Assembly: GCA_003586115.2 (NCBI GenBank)
Contig: QVOM02000025.1
Coordinates: 81,566,704 to 81,630,703 of the forward strand
Source: Salvator merianae
Taxonomy: Eukaryota; Chordata; Lepidosauria; Squamata; Teiidae
Direction: 5' to 3'
Length of the DNA: 64,000 nucleotides
The notes beneath the pieces were generated by a model that ran no database searches, was not told the origin of the DNA, and saw only the letters and a program-made list of their open reading frames with translations. Shown in pieces: positions 61,901-64,000 of this stretch. Every line of letters starts with the position of its first letter. Within the stretch, counting starts at the first letter, position 1. The translations under genes were made by a program, and so were the position numbers.

Positions 61901-64000
61901 GGACCTTTGAAGGATTGAGAGACACTCCTGCAATGACTTTGAGAAGCTGGCACAAGCTTTGGAGCTGGTGCAAGACGTGGAATGAAACAGGCCATCCTAG
62001 TGCGGACGGCCTTGTTCCTTGCCAGGAGCCATCCACTCTAGCGGGGTTTAGCCTCCTTGGTTCAGTGTACTGAAGGGAAGTGTGGAAAAGCCCTAAAACA
62101 GGAAGGCAGAAGGTCAAATTCACAGGCAGCTCTGGAGTTCACTGAGTGACCCTGGTGCAGACCACACATCTCTCTCCATTTATTTATTAATCCATCCATC
62201 CATCCATCCATCCATCCATCCATCCATCCATCCATTCTATGGCATTTCTATCCTACCTTTGCTTTGGAAAGCTGAAACTAAAAGGCATCATTCTCTTCCC
62301 CTCTATTCTACCCCCACAAATGACTGCGTGAAGTAAGTTAGGCTGAGAGGAAATGACAGCCCCAATGTCACAGAGAATGCTTCCATGGCCAATATAGTGG
62401 AACCTCAGTTCACGAACTTAATTTGTTCGCGAACCAATCTGTTCACAAACCGAATTGATTTTCCCGATAAGAATTAACGTAAATTGGATTAATCCGTTCC
62501 AGATCCCACAAAAAAAACCACTCATTACAAAGCATTTTTAAACAAAGTTTACATACGTACATGCATAAAATCATACAAAAAAACAAGCATCTCTTCATGT
62601 ACAAGTCCAAACAAGGTGAGTTTTGTTAGAACCGATTTTGTTCAAGACGGGGTGGCAGGTCACATGTCTTGTGGTTCACATTCTGAAATTTCGGTCGAGA
62701 ACAGAGACTTCTTTAGGCGAAAAATTTGTTCGCGAACTGATTTGTTCAAGAAGGGAAGCGTTCGTGAACCGAGGTTCCACTGTATTTGTTTGTATTTTTA
62801 AAAAATCTCAAAGTGGTTCATGCTTGCATTTCAATCCTGGAACTCCTAAATCCTAATCTGATAGTCTAGTCACTATACCATACTGGCTCACAGGTTTCCT
62901 GTGAGGCTAAAATATACAGGAGAAATCCAGAGTTACACAAAGAGAAATACTTGGTGTAACTCTGTGTCTTGCTGAGTTCCCAAGGGAATGGTGATGCATA
63001 TGTGTTAAAAATAAGGACTGCAGAAGCAGCTGCCGTTGCAATCGCCACCTTTCCTGCTCCACTTTCAAGTGAGGAAATGAGAATCTAGTATGAATATAAT
63101 TAGAGACTTCTACAATTCTCACAGAGAAGCTCACAGCAATACCTATGACCCAGAGATGCAAGAATGCAAAGATTTCCAGTTCCCTTCTGTGAATTAAGAC
63201 ATGCTTCAGGCATGTGGAAGTTCCCTAACATACAGAGGACAATATGGTCACTGTTGACTGGATGCTACTGTTGACTGGAAACCTTAAAACTGCAGATACT
63301 AAACCCAAATCAACCAATGAGCCATTAGGATTTTATCAAATAAATCTCATATTATGGACGTACCTTGGACTTCTTATCTGCTGAGGGAGATGACCTGGAT
63401 CGGATGTGCACAGTGACTGCCTGGTCTTCTGATCTGTCCAGCAAGTCTTCAGCAGACGCTGATTTTCCAGGCTTCTTGGCAGGTGCAGCCTCCTTCTTCA
63501 GACCTTGCTGATCATAGTACGGCTGGCCACACAAGTCAAGGTCTGTCTGTGTGCTTTTAGTGAGCTCTGGGTTAGCTCTATGATCCTGACGTCGTTCGGC
63601 TTTCAACCAGTTGGGAAAGGAGCTACTGCTGCTGTGATGGTTTGGGTGAGGTGCCTTTTTGTTCTCAAGTGCATGGAGATCAAAGCAGCTCGAAAGCCCA
63701 GGAGGAAGAGAAGCAAAACCACGCCCTGGAACACGTTCTAGGGACTCCCTTTGAGGGTGAGGATTCTGGTCCTGAAGGGAATTTATGCTGGAAGCGGATG
63801 ACAACGACTGACCATCTTGGCCAGCTGCTTGCAGATACGAGTTCTGAGAACTTTCACGCAAGAGGCTGAGATCCTGGGTTGCAGAAGACGGGCGTTTCCC
63901 AGTTTTACGTTCAATGTAATCCGCCAGTGCATTTTGCTGTAGCTGCTTCAGTTGTGGTTTGGAAAGATTGATGCTGGAACAACCCTTACTGTCTCTTTCA
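39058..64000 (-). CDS. SHROOM: Shroom-family protein, 3' part of gene (ASD1 region to stop), 7 exons, 5' end outside window
   Basis: Exons in transcript order: 64000-63364 (open at the window edge), 55768-55692, 51556-50672, 49404-48934, 46276-46126, 43746-43474, 39405-39058; together 2842 nt, about 947 codons. All splice sites are GT/AG and all phases agree. Shroom proteins bind F-actin and recruit Rho-kinase through the C-terminal ASD2 coiled coil, driving apical actomyosin constriction in epithelia. Seen: an ASD1-like stretch at the start ([16 protein letters not shown]), a Ser-rich linker with an acidic segment and SPPPMPPSP, the motif [20 protein letters not shown], and ASD2 with [27 protein letters not shown] and [23 protein letters not shown]2 wording is nearest mammalian SHROOM3 from memory, but the SHROOM3-type tail ending in TSPL is absent and a galectin neighbour is unexpected there, so a SHROOM1 ortholog is equally possible. 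Family certain, member not. Confidence 0.95.
39469..40019. mobile_element. Family A MITE with internal 21-bp tandem repeat
   Basis: Starts GGGCCTGTTCGCACTTACAA and ends GCTAAGTGCGAACAGGCCC. It shares the 'gcatcaggtgggc' interior with the 10286 copy but carries an extra block including the tandem repeat at 39631-39710. It begins only 64 bp upstream of the last Shroom exon. Confidence 0.7.
39631..39710 (+). repeat. Minisatellite, 21-bp unit x ~4
   Basis: Unit TCTGTGTTTGAACCCAGGGGG repeated with small changes, inside the family A MITE at 39469-40019. Confidence 0.85.
40140..40292. mobile_element. Small fold-back MITE (TTATTCTGCTATTTTTGG family)
   Basis: 'catccagatgctgcttactt' is inverted as 'aagtgacaagtggatgcagg', with inner arms CTGGAATAAAGCA / TGCTTTATTCCAG. 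A half copy lies at 12985-13050. Confidence 0.6.
40375..40880 (+). mobile_element. CR1 LINE 3' end
   Basis: Contains GACCTGATTGAAGTATACAA, the SFEN/FEGVD-type ORF2 end, and CTGGACTAGACTGGCTGTAG followed by ATCCAGCAGGGCTTC. Shroom intron upstream of the last exon. Confidence 0.83.
42464..42600 (+). repeat. Minisatellite, 39-bp unit x ~3.5
   Basis: The motif GCATGTGCAGGGCCAAACCC recurs at exactly 39-bp spacing (phase points 42481, 42520, 42559), followed by 'aaaatggcg'. Sits in a fold-back MITE-like region starting near 42275. Confidence 0.8.
43474..43746 (-). CDS. SHROOM: Shroom ASD2 coiled-coil exon (273 nt)
   Basis: The acceptor CTTTCCTGGCAG precedes 43746; the donor CGG|GTGCGT ends it at 43474. 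Exactly 91 codons, from [20 protein letters not shown] to [11 protein letters not shown]. It contains the ASD2 signatures [31 protein letters not shown] and [16 protein letters not shown], parts of the helices that dimerise and contact Rho-kinase. Confidence 0.98.
44254..44444. mobile_element. Palindromic hAT-type MITE, copy 2 (191 bp)
   Basis: Same family as the element at 9958: termini CAGCGGCGGCC...GGCCGCCGCTG, arms with TTTAAGGGCGGGTGTTCGCG and CCATGGC(C), centre GGTCGCCTAGCGACC. The exact 8-bp duplication CTCTTTTG lies at 44246-44253 and 44445-44452. Lies in a Shroom intron. Confidence 0.88.
44995..45093 (-). pseudogene. RNU6 pseudogene: U6 snRNA retropseudogene
   Basis: Read on the minus strand from 45093 the sequence begins GTGCTCGCTTTGGCAACACA and follows U6 snRNA for about 80 nt, including the ACAGAGA-box neighbourhood (changed to GCAGAGA) and AGATTAGCATGGC. 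It then ends in an A/T-rich tail. The real U6 3' end is missing. A perfect 16-bp repeat CTATAGACATTTATCT flanks it (44979-44994 and 45094-45109). The insertion starts exactly at U6 nucleotide 1. It lies in a Shroom intron and has no visible U6 promoter, so it is a LINE-mobilised pseudogene. Confidence 0.93.
45270..45762 (+). mobile_element. L2/CR1-clade LINE 3' end
   Basis: Contains the typical terminal segment 'tggaacagaattccagtgg' and a long T-rich tail region, ending in the AAATAAATAAATAAA repeat near 45745-45760. Plus strand. An AACAC repeat lies inside near 45335-45356. In a Shroom intron. Confidence 0.55.
45905..46042 (+). mobile_element. CR1 LINE 3' fragment with internal deletion
   Basis: 'ttcttttctctatcacataacgctaggaccaggg' type sequence and 'gggcagcagagttagg' jump directly to CTGATCTAGCAGGGCTCCTC, so the middle of the CR1 3' end is deleted. 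About 80 bp from a Shroom exon. Confidence 0.75.
46126..46276 (-). CDS. SHROOM: Shroom ASD2 exon (151 nt)
   Basis: The acceptor TTCATCATTTAG precedes 46276 and the donor AAG|GTGAGC ends it at 46126. It encodes about 50 residues with ISVPKAEF near the middle and [10 protein letters not shown] at the end, matching the family segment just before the conserved AELI coiled coil. The residue split across the upstream junction completes an Arg codon. Confidence 0.93.
47157..47249. mobile_element. Half copy of the 180-bp family B MITE
   Basis: Only the right half is present, from 'ctgccatagtctgccctagc' to 'cccagtgcagaaagggcc'. Followed 40 bp later by a family A copy. Confidence 0.7.
47288..47663. 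mobile_element. Family A MITE copy
   Basis: Starts GGACCTGTTTGTACTTCC and ends AAGTGCAAAAAGGTCCC, with the hairpin 'ggaatgttcacttctgaacattcc' near the right end. Shroom intron. Confidence 0.62.
47930..48790 (+). mobile_element. L2-type LINE 3' end with (TC)n insertion
   Basis: A broken frame gives [20 protein letters not shown] then [14 protein letters not shown], the pattern of L2 ORF2 C-termini. The 3' end reads GTGCTGTAAACCACCTTGAG and 'tatacaaataaattgaataaatgag', with a TC run at 48729-48755. Between them, 48250-48530 may be a different insertion. Confidence 0.55.
48729..48755 (+). repeat. (TC)n microsatellite
   Basis: Thirteen or so TC dinucleotides inside an L2-type LINE tail. Confidence 0.95.
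48934..49404 (-). CDS. SHROOM: Shroom exon entering ASD2 ([12 protein letters not shown] motif)
   Basis: The acceptor TATTGTCAG precedes 49404 and the donor AG|GTAAGG ends it at 48934; 471 nt. The first part is low-complexity; the last third holds [20 protein letters not shown], then [20 protein letters not shown], which opens the ASD2 region in Shroom proteins, followed by a basic KRKTMPKR segment. Confidence 0.96.
49500..50660. other. Shroom intron, nothing recognised
   Basis: Unique-looking A/T-rich intron sequence between the 885-nt and 471-nt exons; no repeat family or exon recognised. Confidence 0.5.
50672..51556 (-). CDS. SHROOM: Shroom linker exon (885 nt) with acidic and proline-rich motifs
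   Basis: The acceptor CCTTGCCCCAG precedes 51556; the donor AG|GTAATC ends it at 50672. It encodes 295 residues, largely disordered, Ser/Pro-rich. Visible landmarks are [12 protein letters not shown], a Ser-rich run, [14 protein letters not shown] followed by the acidic EEEDDEVFF, and [12 protein letters not shown], a candidate EVH1/SH3/WW ligand. The order 'LRISES, acidic DEVF, proline-rich' is the one I recall from mammalian SHROOM3. Confidence 0.95.
51842..52277. mobile_element. Family A MITE copy
   Basis: Left 'gggggccattttgcacttgac', interior CACCAGCATTCACACTTTAA, hairpin 'gaacaagataattatcctgttc', right 'aaagcaccaacaggcc'. Closely related to the 47288 copy. Confidence 0.62.
53000..53325. 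repeat. MITE-like repeat ('gtctaagcagccaaaatggctgc' family)
   Basis: 'cttctgcactctggtgtgga' to 'aagtgtggaaatggcc', with 'ggtctaagcagccaaaatgg' inside. Relatives at 44450-44905, 54870-55330, 9037-9530 and 61633-62095 share end or interior wording. Termini are not cleanly defined. Confidence 0.5.
55692..55768 (-). CDS. SHROOM: Shroom short linker exon (77 nt)
   Basis: The acceptor CTCTCTTTTAG precedes GAC at 55768 and the donor AG|GTAACT ends the exon at 55692. It encodes [25 protein letters not shown] plus two bases, joining in frame to the next exon. It has no known domain. The in-frame junctions and strong splice sites support it as a real, possibly skippable exon (skipping would shift the frame). 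Confidence 0.82.
55898..55952 (+). repeat. (TAG)n / (TTG)n microsatellite
   Basis: A TAG run followed by a short GTT run, ending in ATT. In the Shroom intron 130 bp from the 77-nt exon. Confidence 0.95.
56285..56890 (-). mobile_element. L1-clade LINE 3' end
   Basis: Read on the minus strand, frames with stops show an ORF2 C-terminus: a W-rich 'hmWWECPK..FW' relic, then [24 protein letters not shown] and later [10 protein letters not shown]. It finishes with an A-rich tail near 56285-56340. In a Shroom intron. L1 machinery of this kind could have produced the U6 pseudogene. Confidence 0.65.
57818..58024 (+). repeat. Minisatellite, ~42-bp unit x 5, diverged
   Basis: Five units of 38-43 bp, each with a 'gaa(t)gaaggcc(c)' and 'ctaccagtttaagtcaa' core. 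Single or double copies of the same unit occur far away at about 25206-25270 and 56167-56215. In a Shroom intron. Confidence 0.72.
58025..59540. other. Shroom intron, nothing recognised
   Basis: Part of the 7.6-kb intron between the ASD1 exon and the 77-nt exon. No exon or named repeat seen; the CR1 copy begins at its right end. Confidence 0.45.
59545..60230 (+). mobile_element. CR1 LINE 3' end, longest copy
   Basis: Begins inside ORF2 ('attgtgcacaattctggtc' through 'gaaaaaggacagaaaagggc'), continues through CAACGTCTAAGCCTCTTCAG and GACTTGATTGAGGAATATAA, and ends ACTAGATGGGCTGTGGTCTG / CTCTTGTTATGTTGTTATG. Degenerate frames. Confidence 0.86.
60430..60612 (+). mobile_element. tRNA-derived SINE, degenerate copy
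   Basis: Same body as at 20868: CACTGGGTGACCTTGGGTCA, CTACCTCACAGGACTGTTGT, with an (AC)n run at 60560-60571 and a 'ggatataaatg' tail. Confidence 0.7.
62191..62236 (+). repeat. (CATC)n microsatellite
   Basis: About eleven perfect TCCA tetramers adjoining a minus-strand SINE tail. Confidence 0.95.
62395..62782. mobile_element. Tigger/pogo-type MITE, second family (388 bp)
   Basis: Termini (T/C)AGTGGAACCTCRGTTCACG and ...GTTCGTGAACCGAGGTTCCACTG are inverted; flanked by TA (62393-62394 and 62783-62784). The internal repeat of 'ttgttcgcgaac' extends the fold-back. No transposase. It appears to split a SINE-like sequence. Confidence 0.8.
63364..64000 (-). CDS. SHROOM: Shroom exon with ASD1-like region (partial, runs off window)
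   Basis: The reading frame is open for 637 nt from the window edge to the donor AAG|GTACGT at 63364/63363. It starts inside a basic, Gln-rich segment resembling the Shroom ASD1 actin-targeting motif ([20 protein letters not shown]) and continues through a Ser-rich stretch with [11 protein letters not shown] to DKKSK. It corresponds to the 3' end of the very large internal exon seen in Shroom genes. It leaves in phase 0. Confidence 0.93.

Larger units (their letters stand above)
62165..62893 (-). mobile_element. tRNA-derived SINE on minus strand, split by MITE
   Basis: A degraded head lies at about 62822-62893 (minus strand: GCCAGTATGGTATAGTGACT) and a body at about 62165-62394 ('cctctcagcctaacttacttcac'). 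The Tigger-type MITE at 62395-62782 lies between. An (ATGG)n stretch sits at the tail side. The join is inferred; extra sequence at 62785-62820 is unexplained. Confidence 0.55.

Overview
This window is vertebrate nuclear DNA, most probably from a squamate reptile (lizard or snake). The evidence is the split, intron-containing genes and a characteristic repeat set: two 3' ends of RTE-BovB LINEs, CR1 and L2 LINE tails, tRNA- and 5S-derived SINEs with Sauria-type tails, an L1 3' end, a Tc1-like relic and dozens of short non-autonomous DNA transposons. Species cannot be told from the sequence alone. There are no bacterial-style operons, CRISPR arrays or intact viral genes.

Two protein-coding genes can be supported, facing each other tail to tail. 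(1) On the plus strand, 16118-28226, lies a complete prototype galectin gene (LGALS1/chicken CG-1A type). It has four coding exons of 9, 80, 172 and 147 nt and encodes 135 residues with every sugar-contact residue present. A TATA-like box sits about 100 bp upstream of the ATG and a poly(A) signal lies at 28687. (2) On the minus strand, from the right edge of the window (64000) down to 39058, lies the 3' part of a Shroom-family actin-binding regulator of apical constriction. Seven coding exons, about 2.84 kb, run from the ASD1 region through a proline-rich linker to the complete Rho-kinase-binding ASD2 domain and the stop codon. The 5' exons (PDZ region) lie outside the window. ASD2 wording is closest to mammalian SHROOM3 as I recall it, but a neighbouring galectin is not part of the human SHROOM3 locus, so SHROOM1 versus SHROOM3 is left open.

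Layout: 1-16000 is gene-free and repeat-rich (GATG minisatellite, Tigger-type MITE, L2, Tc1 relic, BovB, SINE dimer, palindromic hAT MITE). 16000-28700 is the galectin gene, with CR1 and MITE copies in its introns. 28700-38500 is a convergent intergenic spacer holding a second BovB, a 5S-derived SINE and several MITEs. 38500-64000 is the Shroom gene, whose introns hold a second palindromic hAT MITE, a U6 snRNA retropseudogene with a 16-bp target duplication, CR1, L2 and L1 ends, a 42-bp tandem repeat and a nested Tigger-type MITE.

The two genes have no obvious shared pathway: one makes a beta-galactoside lectin, the other a cytoskeletal scaffold. I did not find a previously undescribed biological system. 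The most informative signals are transposon-biological (palindromic hAT MITEs with exact 8-bp duplications, a constant 180-bp MITE family, a dispersed 42-bp monomer) and the nearly cysteine-free galectin.
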